Shown here: piece by piece, positions 53,268-64,000 of the stretch | How positions within the stretch are numbered: the stretch's first letter is position 1 | How the letters are laid out: the number at the start of each line of letters is the position of its first letter | Assembly (NCBI GenBank): GCA_033063855.1 | Contig: CP093829.1 | Span: 19,809,537 to 19,873,536 of the forward strand | Direction of reading: 5' to 3' | Source: Smittia aterrima | Lineage: Eukaryota; Arthropoda; Insecta; Diptera; Chironomidae | DNA: 64,000 bases | Program-made: the position numbers and the translations under genes | Notes under the pieces: model-generated | What the model saw: only the letters and a program-made list of their open reading frames with translations | Databases searched by the model: none | What the model was told of the DNA's origin: nothing

Positions 53268-54014
53268 TCTTTCCGCAATCACACAGCGATTAATGATGAA
53301 TAAAATGATTTTATTGAATAAATAACATTCACCGTTATCAACTTCGAAGCTTTCAGTGATCGCAGCGCAATCTGTCTGATTAATTCGGTTTATAGTCGAG
53401 AGATCGACGGTAACAATCGAAGCAAGTGGTTTCTCTAATGATAACAACAATTCTGTTCAATGACTAATTTGTAATCTTCAATTGAATGAGCTGATAATTC
53501 ATCCAAAAGCTTTCGAGAGATGTGAATTGAATATTTTAACTAATATTGAACATGCTCACGACTATCAAAGCCGGAACGATTCCAATACTTAAAGTTCTAA
53601 GAAACTTGATTTCAAATAACGATGGAGCGAGGAGAACATTATCAAACGATGGGATCAACTGAAGAGACTGTCATCAAATGTTTTATACAGGTCAGGATTC
53701 TACCAATTCGAGTTCAACAGTCGACAATACTTCACGATTAATGATGAATAAAGATAATTTTCATTAAATCTCTGCTCTGCTGATTCGTTGCTTTTGAAAA
53801 TCACGATGCTTGTGTTTTGGAATAACAGTTTAAAAAACATAAACAAACTTTTTTTCGCGAGCGAATATTTCTGCTGCGAAATTAATTATCTTTCGAGCTA
53901 AAGACGTTGTCTGAAGCTGTAATTAAGTGAAGTTGTTTAGAACCAAGTGATTGATGAGATCAAAACAAAATTATCTCAGAATCTCGAAAGTTTAATTCAA
54001 AGTTTTAAAATAAA
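53268..54014. other. Spacer with a decayed relic of RGSY gene 4
   Basis: About 53680-53765 resembles the end and 3' UTR of RGSY gene 4 (FxxQxxxFxFNS-like frame, then GATTAATGATGAATAAA). No intact gene is seen. Confidence 0.55.
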
Positions 54015-54117
54015 ATGAAACTGCTTGAGTTTCTTTGTTTATTTTTTCTTTATCATCGAATCGACTGCGCTTCCATTATCAGAAAACTTCCATCGAATCT
54101 TTCTCCTGTTATCTTCG
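54015..54117 (+). CDS. Orphan or alternative first exon of a PLA2G15/LCAT-like gene
   Basis: Encodes a signal peptide and start of the mature protein, MKLLEFLCLFFLYHRIDCAS then IIRKLPSNLSPVIF, and ends TTCG|GTAAGT in phase 1. The last residues and phase match the first exon at 56116-56266 (ALSPVIF, then G|GT). Exon 2 of that gene begins with VPGDGGSQVD at the same phase, so this exon could splice to 56348 over a 2.2-kb intron holding the minus-strand peptidase gene. It has a better donor (GTAAGT) than the nearer exon (GTTCGC). The alternative is that it is the remnant of a lost tandem copy. Confidence 0.65.
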
Positions 54118-54177
54118 GTAAGTAATTTAATTAAACAAGTTTAAACTTTAAGTGAAACAAAATCGATTTATCGATAA

Positions 54178-55705
54178 TCAATTTTCCTTCAATGTCCTCG
54201 GAATGTTGATGCTCAAATCAGCGATGACATAAGCAGCTGATGCCCAAAGGGCAGCGCACTTGTCGAGAGAATCTTTGTCTTCGACTGACATTGTGTCGCC
54301 GTTTGAATGATGGAACCAGAAATATCTTTCGTTCTTGTTTAAGAGTGAAGCTCCTGGGAATCCTCTGTTAGTCCACAATTCGATATCAGGGCCACCATCA
54401 GTTGGTTCTTGGAACTCTGTTGCGTTCAAAGGAGCCATCAATCTACAATCAAAAAAGTTTAGTTCACTCATTAAAAGAAATTGCCTTAACTTACTTCACA
54501 ACTTCCTTCACAATGCAAGCAGCATCAGCGTTCCCACTAAAGTCAAGACCTCTCGGCTCAAACGTTCCAATATCAGATTCCATAAAGAAATTGAACTCAT
54601 CCTTCTCGATAGCTTTGTGACCACTCAAATAGTTTTGAGCTCCAACTAATCCTTGTTCTTCTGATGTCCACAGAATTGTTCTAATTGTTCGTTTCGGTCT
54701 TAGACCCATTGCTTTAAGAAACTCGATAGCTTTCCATGAAATCATTGCGCCACCTCCGTCATCCATTGCTCCTACGCCAACATCCCAGCTATCCAAATGA
54801 CCCGACACAACAACAACTGATTTGTCAGTGTAAGTTGTTCCCGTGAGTTCTGCGATTGTATTTCTTGATACACAATCTCCATTATTTCGATCTGCCATTT
54901 CCAAATGAATTTGAACGCTCTGTCCTCGTCTGTACATTCTTAAAATCATTTCGGCATCTTCAACAGTGAGTGCAGCGACAGGAATTTTCTTGACGTCGCT
55001 TTCATAGTTTTGATGACCAGTGTGCGGTGAATTTATTGAGAATGGTGCAATGGATCGGATGAGAGCACCTACAGCTCCTTTTTTTGATGCGACACTTGCG
55101 GCTCTGCTTCGGTAAACAACTGTCTTTCCATAGCCTTCCCATTTTGGAACGAACACAACAATTTTACCCTTGACTTGATCTTCCGTGAAATGATCAAATT
55201 CTTCAAACGATTCAACTGCAATCACATCAGCGATGATGCCTCCTCTCAGAGTTCCAACTGTAGATCCAAGACCGAGAATTGGCAAATTTCTCTTCCAAGG
55301 CAAAACCAAATCCGCGTTTTCGTATCCACGAATCCACCAAGGAACCGTCGCGTTCTCTGTGTGAACATTTTCAAGCCCAGTCTTCTTCATTCCATCAACG
55401 ACATGATCAATCGCCTTCTCTAATGATTCCGAGCAAGCCATTCGAGGTCCGAACCTGTCGGTTAGTTCAGCTAAGTCATCCCAAGTCTTTCCTTTAAATT
55501 TTCCATTGAGAACTTCATCGACAATTTTATTTACAATATTTTGATAGCCGGCAATTTCTTTTACGAGACTGTCAGGAAGATTACAAACAGTTTGCCCGTC
55601 CTGCTGAATCGTGAAGTTGTCGATCACGTTATCAATTAGGCCACAAAGCGCCAGCTTCACAGACAAAAAATAAATCACAAAACTTAAAACTTTACTCGAC
55701 GACAT
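54178..55705 (-). CDS. Carboxypeptidase Q-like M28 metallopeptidase
   Basis: Secreted or lysosomal zinc dipeptidase of the CPQ (plasma glutamate carboxypeptidase) family. Exons 54495..55705 and 54178..54442 join in phase to 491 residues (human CPQ 472). Signal peptide MSSSKVLSFVIYFLSVKLALCG. A PA-like insert lies around 150-260. The M28 zinc site is complete: His in SGHLDSWD, Asp in AMDDGGG, Glu-Glu in TSEEQG, Asp in ESDIG, and a final His in WFHHSNGD from exon 2. The gene sits on the minus strand between two possible first exons of the phospholipase gene. Confidence 0.94.
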
Positions 55706-56115
55706 TTTTTCTCAGACTGAAATCAATTCGAAGCTTCAATGTAAATAAGAGCGAATAGAAATGAGAGAGAATGAAATTTGAATCAAATAAGAGCATGAAT
55801 CTTCTACAACTAGTGAAAGCTCCCGACCGTTTGATGATTCCCAAAAGAAAATAACCGAATCTTCGTTCATCAGGTCAATGACACAAATCATCGAACTCAT
55901 CTGTTTCCAGTTAATGATAAGCGAAGAGCTTTCATCAGTAGACGCAACTTGACGCTCAGGTCTTGACCTATTTAGTGCGTCAGTTAATCCTTCGTCAGCA
56001 TCGCGCGACAGTTGTTTTCATTTTATTGCGAGATGTTTCGTTAGCTTTCATTTGACACTCAAGTCAGTACTCGAAACGTGCTCGTCGGAGAGAGATATTT
56101 TTTATTTTCACTCAA
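55706..56115. other. Divergent promoter region, no gene
   Basis: About 410 bp between the start codons of the peptidase (minus) and the phospholipase (plus). Likely a two-way promoter; no TATA box was picked out. Confidence 0.55.
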
Positions 56116-57736
56116 ATGAATCTAAGTGTGAAATATTTGTCGTTGCTTTTGATATTTGTGGTCGGTGCAAGTGGCAGATGGATAAATGGTCCGTGGCTGA
56201 TAAACCGCATTGAGAAGCTAGTTCCTGCGAGAACTCCATCGAAGGCTTTGTCTCCAGTAATTTTCGGTTCGCTTTTGCACAATTTGTTTATCGCGTGACG
56301 AATCAAAGTTCAAGTATATAATCGTTAAATTTAAATTGTTTTCGCAGTTCCTGGTGACGGCGGAAGTCAAGTTGACGCACGACTCAACAAAGCAAGCACT
56401 GTTCATTATTTTTGTGATAAAACTACGAAAGATTGGTTTAATTTGTGGTTGAACTTGGAACTTCTCGCTCCCTTGATCATCGATTGCTGGACAGACAATG
56501 CGAAACTTCATTACGACAATGAAACAAGGACAACGAAGAACTCTCCTGGCGTTGAGACTAGAATTCCAGGATGGGGAACTCCAGACGTGGTCGAATGGAT
56601 TGATCCATCTCAAGCTGTAAGTTTTATTATTGAAGACTGAGCGACCTTATCACTTGAAGTATTTCTTCGTTGTTGACAAGCAATGACTCACAACAAGATT
56701 AAAATGAAAAATAATTTCTTTTAGAAACAAGGTGCTTACTTCAAAGAGATTGGAAATGCTTTAGTTCGTTCAGGATACGTTCGCAATATTTCATTACGCG
56801 GAGCTCCTTACGACTTCCGAAAAGGACCAAGTAAGTTTATTTGTTCTCATTGTTGTTGATAATAAATTGATTGACTTGCTTTGTAGGTGAGCTCGGTTAT
56901 TATTTTGTTGATTTGAAGAAGCTTGTTGAAGACACATTTGACTTAAACGAGAACATGCCAATTACGTTCATCGCTCACAGCATGGGAGCTCCAATGCTAA
57001 CCATCTTCCTACATCAACAAACTGACGATTGGAAGGCAAAGTACATCGCTCGAATGATGACGATTGCTGGCGCTTACGGAGGTTCTGCTAAAACTGTTAA
57101 AGTGTTTGCAGTTGGTGATGATCTTGGGTAAGTTTACTTTCTTTTTCTCCCAACAATCTTACAATTTTCCTTTTATAGAGCTTTCGCTCTTCGAGCAAGT
57201 GTCATGAGAGAAGAACAAATTTCAATGCCATCGCTTGCGTTCTTACTGCCATTCCCTGCTTTTTGGAAACCAAACGAAATTCTCGTTCGAACGAGAGGTC
57301 GCTCTTACACTTACTCACAACTTGATGAGTTCTTCGACGATTTGGGATATCCAATTGGATGGGAGATGAGAAAAGATAATTTGAAGTTCGTAGAAGACTT
57401 TTCAGCGCCCAATGTCGAGATTCATTGCCTCTACGGAACTCAAATTAACACAGTTGAAACGTAAGTCGAGAAATTCCCTTTTCCTTCATTGATTTGACTT
57501 TGAACTATTTTGAAAGACTTGACTACAAAAAGAGCGACGATCTGAGTGGATCACCTGATCTTGTTTTTGGTGATGGCGATGGAACTGTTAACTTGAGAAG
57601 CTTAAAAGGTTGCACACACTGGCGAGGTCTACAAAAGCAACCGATCACAACGCTTGAAATACCAAAAGGCGAGCACTTTGAGATTCTCTCGAACCCACAA
57701 ATCGTTTCCTACATTCTCGATGTGTTGGTTGATTGA
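56116..57736 (+). CDS. Group XV phospholipase A2 / LCAT-like acyltransferase
   Basis: Lysosomal or secreted phospholipase/transacylase. Exons 56116..56266, 56348..56616, 56725..56830, 56887..57127, 57179..57460 and 57517..57736 join in phase to 422 residues (human PLA2G15 412). Signal peptide MNLSVKYLSLLLIFVVGASG. Motifs: PVIFVPGDGGSQVDARL at the mature N-terminus, a Cys pair (HYFC...IDCW), GAPYDFRKGP, nucleophile in FIAHSMGAP (Ser about 207), acid residue in FGDGDGTVN and His in KGEHFEIL, so the triad is complete. The first donor is GTTCGC, weak but needed for frame. An alternative first exon may lie at 54015-54117. Confidence 0.93.
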
Positions 57737-58268
57737 ATTAATCTCGAAGCTCAGCATAATAACAAAGCAATTGTGATGATGCAAAACTCTTCTCTGAGCA
57801 ATGATAAACATTTACAAATGTACATGATGAGGCTTTTAGACTTTTAGTGATTAAAACTTGAATTTCCGGTAAGCAAACTCTTTTAAGTTGAAATAAACAA
57901 AACGAAATTTATGTTTCTTATCAGTTTAACATTCACGAGATTCTTTATTCTTATCATCGTTCTACTATGTACAACATTCTTTCTTTTGTTTGTGCAAACA
58001 TTCAATGTCAAACTCTTGGACGAAAGCTGGAGGCAGTGATTGATATTTCAGGAGGTTTTTGGGAGATTACGTCGTGGCCTCAGCAAATCTTTACATTGAA
58101 CAAATCGGTGACTTCCTCAGAAGCAGCCGGACGAAGGAAACTCTTAGCAAATTTACATAAATTTCTTGCGATAAAAATACTTTTTGGGACAAAATAATGA
58201 ATGCGAGTAAAAAATATTCGCAGATCGTTCATTTGCGGGAATTTTGACTTATTGACTTCTTTAACCGC
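57737..58268. other. Convergent spacer, no gene
   Basis: Holds the 3' UTRs of the phospholipase and furrowed genes. A 76-codon frame at 57967-58197 has no family features. Confidence 0.5.
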
Positions 58269-61200
58269 TTATCGAACGCTGATTCCGTTTATTGTAATGA
58301 TGTTACCTCGATTTGGTTCGGGCTCATACATTTCGTCATTCACTCTCATCTCGTAAGGCTGATCGTACATCTGTTCACTAGGAATCTGATCGTAGATGTT
58401 CTCTGACCTTAGACTGTTGTCATTACTTAAATTATTATTATCATTCGCATTGTGATTAGGTCTTGCTGGTGCCTGGAATGTGTTGAAAGTCGCCATTCCA
58501 TTTCTGTTATGCAAATCGAAGTTTGCTCGTTGGTTCTCGATGCTCGAGTAAGACATAACAGCAGCGTTTTGATCTTCCTTTCTCTCAGCTGCCTGCACGT
58601 TCTCAGAATTCTTCACTGGACGTGATTTGTTTCTGGAATTAGATATTGAGAGGCTGAGAATTTTGATGAGAAACGAAGATGAGTTTACTGAGAGATGAGT
58701 TAGACTTACCGATGAAGAAACACGATTAGAATGAAGATTAGTAAGATGACGATAATGGCAGCAGCGATTGCTACGCCTGTACCAAAGTTGCTCTCGTCTT
58801 GAGCGTCGTTCACAGCCACTACAAAGAAAGTTTTAATAAGAAATGTTGTGAAATTAGTTTGAATTGCTTCTCACATTCACAACGAGGTTCATCTCCACTC
58901 CATCGACCATCCTCCATGCACTTGCGAAGATAAGGCCCGATTCTGTTAAACTGAGGAATGCAGTGATATTCTGCTGATCCACCGTACGTTGTGACATCGT
59001 TCACAATAATTATGCGACCGTTTTCAATGTCGTTCGGTCGCTGACAGTCAATGGCTGTTAAAGACAAAAAACCTTTAATTTCAATTCTTTTGAATCATTT
59101 CAAGTAACTCACGTTTACAAACTGGATTTTTGCCAGCCCAGTTACCGCTTGGCATGCAATATCTCGTGCTATTGCCGACCAAGTATCTTCCCTTCGAACA
59201 TGAGAACTTGGCCGTCTCTCCGACTAATCTTTTGCCAGCATCGACCACGAGATTCTCGTTTATATCTGGCATTGGACAAGTGATCTCGACACAAACTGGT
59301 GTGTCGTGTCCCCAAGTTCCATCCTCAGAACAAAGTCTTCTTGAAACTCCGTCAAGTTTGAAATTGGGAAAGCATTCGTAAAGAGCGGCGGCTCCGTAAT
59401 AAGTCGCATTCGTTGACAACGTAAGAGTTCCATTAACGATCGGCGGCGGATTTTGGCAATCAACGTCTAAAAAGAAATTCATCAGATGCGATCATCATTA
59501 TTAATTGCATCATCTTGAACTTACAAACACATTCGGGAACATTTCCTCCCCACGCGCCACTCTCCTCGCAGGTGATGAGAGCTTCTCCAACGATTTTGTA
59601 GCCACGCTCGCATCTGTATTTGGCAAGTGCGCCAACTTTGTAAGTTTGAATCGAGCTCGACGAGTCTTGATGGGATCTGATCAAAGTTCTGCCGTACATT
59701 CTGTCATTGCCTGTCACTGACAAAATGCTGTGGGAAGCAAGAACTGGCTCGGGGCATCGAATCTCTTCGCATTTTGGAGAAGAATCGCTCCAAAGTCCTG
59801 ACTCAAGACAAGTTCTTTTGGCGATCCCGTTTAAGCGATGAGTGTTTGTGCAACTGTAAGCAACTTCAGATCCAAGATAAGTTGTGTTCTTGGTGTACTT
59901 GATGCTTCCGAAAGGAATTGGAGTTAAAGGTTTGCAATCAACGAATTTGCAGTCAGGAGCTTCGTTGTCCCAATCGCCACTCTCAAGACATTTCAATAAA
60001 GGTTCGCCTTGAAGAACGTGACCAGGGTCGCAATGATAAGTTATCGTTGAGTGAACATTGTAATCGTAACCAACAACATAAGACGCTGGAGGAACGTGTG
60101 GAGTATCGCATGTGATCACTAAAGAAAAAATTGAGATTAAAGTTTTTTCTGACCTTGAAAGTTTCAAAGCTAAACTTACATTCACATGCAGGTGTCCCTC
60201 CAGACCATTTTCCATCTTTTGTGCACATTTGCTCTCCATCGCCACCAACTAACCAATAGTCATCATCGCAATCATATTTAACGATCGAACCGACAGTTGT
60301 TGTTCCATTGACAAGGCTGAGTGAACCTCGATCAGGTCTTGCAGGTGTTCCACAATCAACATATCGACATGTTGGAGGCTTTCCTGTCCACGCTCCACCT
60401 AATCCACATGACAAAACATCCTCGCCAGTCAAAACGTAGCCATAGTCACAAGAATAAGTTGCAGTTGAGCCAGCTCGACGACCGGAGATTTTAATCTTTC
60501 CGCCAGTGATTGCAGGAGCCTCAGGACACCAATCGATTAAACATTGCGGATGTTTACCTGTCCATCCACTCAATTCACAAGTTCGATTCTCATTGCCGAT
60601 CAAAGTGTAATTCTCATGACAAGAGTACGAAGCTTGAACACCAAAACTTGTGCGATCTTCGCTCATAATGATTGCTCCATGCTCGAGTGGTTGCAACGGA
60701 CCGCAGTCGATGTCTGAAAGTCATTGAAATTGTCAGACAAGTTTTTTTCTTCGATGACAAATCATGCAACTCACATTTACAAGTCGGAGCTGTTAAGCTC
60801 CAAACTCCATTTGACTGACACTCCCTGGTCGCATTGCCAACAAGTGAATGCTCTTTCGGACACTTGTACTCGACTGTTGCGCCAACCGAGAAGTTCTTTC
60901 CGACAATTGTTGTGTTGTGAAGAATGTCGGGCGAGCCACAAGAAAGCGGCGGATGTTGGCAGATGAAGTGAAGATAATCGAGATTGCATCCGACGTCGTT
61001 CCACAACCAGTTTCGACCGCCATCAAGAACAACACAATTTTGCTCTCCGTTGTAATTGTTCGGCTGGTCCTTGCCCCAAGTCGGCTTCACGACGACATCG
61101 CCTGATGGAAACAATCAGAGAATCGTGATAACTTTTAGTCGCTTCAAGTCTCATGTTTCCCATTCACTTGAAGCTCATTCAAGGACAGCACTCAACAGGT

Positions 61201-63191
61201 CGCAATTAATTTTGAGCGGCAAATGAACGGATCTAGGACAAGTTCCCACATGACGATTTGTCGATAAACATTTAAAATGCATGGGAAAGGAATTAATTTT
61301 GACGTGAAGACATTGGAATTTATATTTATCAAACGATTTAGTTGGAAGATCATCAATCATTGAAGCAATTACTTTAATTATGTTTTGAACTGACTCAATT
61401 TACGTTCGAGCGGGATTTTTAGTAGCGAGAGTTTGTCGAACCGCCGATGATGTTTTGAATAAAGTTTCCTGTTTCAATTTAATTTCGTTGTGCAATAGCG
61501 CGAATAAAATTACGACACGAAATAAGCTGATGTTTGGTAATTTAAGCTTTAAAGATAGTTTCGAAAAGATCAAAATATCTATTTATATTCTCATCAGCTG
61601 GTCAGCCTTTCAGAGCTTCAATTTCATATTTTGATGAAATCTCATTCGAAATAATGACGATCAGTGTTTTCTTCTTGCTCATTCCGCAATAGTTTCATCA
61701 GCACTTCATCACTCGCTTAATTTAGTTTTACGATTTCCATGAACTTCGCGTTCTAATGAGCGATCTCTTTTCTTCTGCGTATCCAAACAAGCCCAGCGTG
61801 AAATTTGTAATTCAGATTCTCTTCTACTTCTGATGAGAAAGTTCCCATCATTATCGTTGTGGTGAACAATGCTGAAGAAAATCGAGAAATCTTAGAGAGA
61901 AACGGTGACCGCGGAGAATGAATTAAATGAACAGAATGATGATCACAACTCTGCGACTTGGAGAAAACCAGAAGTGGCGATGTATCAGGTTGCGAGGAGT
62001 GTCGCGGATTAAAGGTCGGTCGCAAGGTGCGAAATTAATCGTTGAATATTCGATTCAGATTATTTCCTGTCGCGACGATTCATTAATCTTAACATGAAGC
62101 TATTCAATCAAGCTTTACTTTTAAATTAAAAGCTCTCAGACTTCACTCGTGATTTACGAAATGTAAATTACATCGCAGCGTTCGAGATTTATTTCATTGA
62201 AGAATCCACAAAGCAAATTCTTGAAATTATTCACCCGAGAAATTTAAATTTAGAATCTCACAAATCTCTGATGGTTGAGTGAGCGTCAAGTTGGTTCCAG
62301 TGAATGGAAGGCAAATGAAAAAACAAAAGAATCTAAAATTAGTTACCATTAACCCATTTCCACGTTCTAGCTGTGATGCCCGGCTCTTTTTGCGCGCCAA
62401 CCCAAACAAGCTGAGTTTTCAAGTCGCTCTTCCGTCTGTCCAGCTCAGCTAAAATGTAATCCTGGGTTGCTCCGCGGAAATCATGCAATAAGTCGCCGCC
62501 TAATGAATAAATCGCTTTTATTAGCTAATCGTTGCAATTATTCAACGCAGCTCAATTTACCATGTTGCCGACAAGTTGCTCGTGCTTTGTCGAAGCTTTC
62601 ACCACGCGTCACATGAAATTCATAACACGTTCGTGCGAATGTTGTCAAAATCGTCTCGGGAGCTAAATTAGGCGAAGCGCAACGTTCGCTCGAGAATTCT
62701 TTGGAAAATAATTTTAAATTCAATTTATTGGTCAGTATAGAATGATTGATGAGCCTCACCGTCATTTGAAAACACTTCAACTTCACAAAGACTGAGACTT
62801 CCCTCGACACCAACAAGTTGAATGGCTACATATTGACCTATGAGAGGTCGAGCACATGTGAACGCTTTCGTTGTACCTTCGTCGAGTTGTCCCGGATACC
62901 AAGCGCAGAGAGGATTCCGTTGAAGATCTGTGCTGCTATTGCCGACACGAATTTCAAGATCTTGAAGTGGACTGTGACCACAACAACCGCGAGTCGTGAT
63001 TCTAACAACTCGAACAGTTTGCGGTGCAAGTAGATCCACTCGCCACCATGGCGACGCTTCCTTCTGCGTCTCTGAACATTCTTGTCCATCAGGAATTTGA
63101 TTTCCAGGTTTGCCATCGTTTGCGTAGAATGCGGGACCAGAACGAGTCGCTGAAGACTGATTTACTGGTTTTCTATATGCCACGTTCGTAC
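58269..63191 (-). CDS. fw: furrowed (selectin-like cell adhesion receptor), 5' end missing
   Basis: Single-pass adhesion protein; in Drosophila furrowed acts in eye and bristle development and planar polarity. Exons 62760..63191, 62561..62698, 62347..62499, 60775..61101, 60180..60713, 59525..60118, 59113..59466, 58875..59054, 58710..58818 and 58269..58632 join in phase to about 1061 residues. Order: fucolectin/F5-8C-like domain (NVAYRKPVNQSSAT, CEVEVFSND), C-type lectin domain (CYEFHVTRGESFDKARATC, WKWVNG, NCVVLDGG, WNDVGCNL, FICQ), ten sushi domains (for example IDCGPLQPLEHG, VDCQNPPPIVNG), transmembrane helix (AIAAAIVVILLIFILIVFL) and a cytoplasmic tail of 125 residues with Tyr sites (YDQIP, YDQPY). 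Nearly all introns are phase 1 at domain borders. The signal-peptide exon was not found and is probably beyond 63191 or outside the window. Confidence 0.95.
61102..62346. other. fw: Large intron of furrowed
   Basis: About 1.25 kb that splits the C-type lectin domain (after WKWVNG). No exon or nested gene was recognised in it. Confidence 0.6.
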
Positions 63192-64000
63192 CTGTCGATA
63201 AAAACAAATTGAAAGTCAAATTAGATCCGGTCACTTTGTTCAATTTATCGTGATCGAGTAATTGCTTGCAAGAGTGTTGAACTTCTTCTCTTAGCACACA
63301 CAAAACAAAAAGTTGATTTGTTCACGGTAATTGGTTAAAACAAAAGAAGCAAATCTGACGCAACTTATAAACTCATTTGTTTACTAAGTTACCAACAATC
63401 GATTGTTACTCGTCTCTACTAACAAAACAAACTTTGCCGTCGCTGTGTCTTGTGAAATATCTGCCACCATGCAAGAGCTTGAACCTCGTTGCTTTCTGAT
63501 CTACATGTGGCACGTTCTTCATGCTTTGCCCTCCATGCATCGCACAACGCAAATCCATTGTCGATTCGTCTTCGAGCGTTTCCACTTACCTTTGTTTGTC
63601 GGCTCGAATGAATTGAACAGCTTCTTATGGCAAATCGCTATAAATCATATTTTCGAAGCTATTCAATCTCGATTAAATGGTTCACATGTGATTGTCGTAA
63701 CTGCGGGGCGACTTTGATTGTTCTTGAGTTGAGACTAAAGACTTAACGATTGACTAAGCGTCATTGACATTGCGAATTGTTTCCCAAAATTTAAAGTAAA
63801 GCAATAGTTAGACCAACAGTCAATGAATTAATTTATTCAAACGAAAAAATATCTTCAAGTCATTTCCAGTTGATTCAAAAACAAACAGCGAATAGTTTCA
63901 AGTCACATCAGCGTTGTCGTTGACTCAAGTGGAGGTCGAGTAGACTAAGAAGTGATGAATTGCAATCTATTCTTTGATGAATTGGCACACCCAGTCTCGT
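63192..64000. other. Upstream part of furrowed, no exon recognised
   Basis: Probably intron of furrowed. Open frames here (for example 63403-63717 +) lack domain features. I see no convincing signal-peptide exon. Confidence 0.5.

Noticed and set aside
57967..58197. 76-codon plus-strand open frame between phospholipase and furrowed
   Set aside because: No signal peptide or family features; it lies where two 3' UTRs should converge.
63403..63717. 104-codon plus-strand frame near the window end
   Set aside because: No domains; lies within the probable first intron of furrowed.
1..64000. tRNA genes, transposon ends, CRISPR-like arrays
   Set aside because: Looked for tRNA B-box-like GTTCRANNC in context, terminal inverted repeats and spaced repeats; nothing convincing by eye. 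tRNAscan-SE and RepeatMasker would settle this.

Overview
The window is nuclear DNA of an insect and reads as a compact dipteran genome. It is AT-rich, most introns are 50-110 bp, and the genes carry TATA boxes with TCAGTT/TCATTC initiators and AATAAA poly(A) signals. The gene families are RR-2 cuticle proteins, dipteran-style lipase arrays and furrowed. The small introns and tight spacing suggest a nematoceran, perhaps a chironomid midge; this is inference. No bacterial, viral or transposon genes were recognised.

Layout. 1-7.3 kb: five RR-2 chitin-binding cuticle protein genes, with a 76-residue secreted protein of unknown function among them. 8.1-8.5 kb: a small single-pass membrane protein. 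9.2-12.2 kb: a ZCCHC4-type rRNA m6A methyltransferase, divergent from an alpha-arrestin (ARRDC) gene. 12.3-13.9 kb: a Gln/Arg-rich RR-2 protein and an acidic unknown protein. 14.3-16.7 kb: a MAK/ICK ciliary kinase. 19.6-29 kb: an Na+/H+ exchanger (Nhe2 type) rebuilt as 18 coding exons with two alternative last exons. 29-34.6 kb: no gene found. 34.7-36.5 kb: an ankyrin-DHHC palmitoyltransferase. 36.8-38.0 kb: an inverted, nearly identical copy of 12.07-13.29 kb. 38.7-39.9 kb: a C2H2 zinc-finger gene with a one-base frameshift. 40.4-46.8 kb: five tandem neutral-lipase paralogues. 47.1-48.7 kb: an F-box gene. 48.9-53.3 kb: a family of small secreted Gln/Pro/His/Gly-rich proteins that share an RGSY motif, with tandem duplications and decayed copies. 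54.2-57.7 kb: a carboxypeptidase Q-like gene on the minus strand, lying between two alternative first exons of a plus-strand PLA2G15/LCAT-like phospholipase gene. 58.3-63.2 kb: most of furrowed, with its 5' end missing.

Two themes stand out. The first is clusters of secreted, tissue-abundant products (cuticle proteins, lipases, RGSY proteins) with strong TATA/Inr promoters. The second is recent local duplication: an inverted repeat, tandem repeats, orphan exons and probable gene conversion. The five lipases all appear to lack the catalytic histidine, and all carry the same 8-mer ATCTTATC (GATA-type) upstream of the TATA box.

Exon boundaries were worked out by hand from GT/AG sites and reading-frame continuity, so individual splice coordinates may be off by a base.
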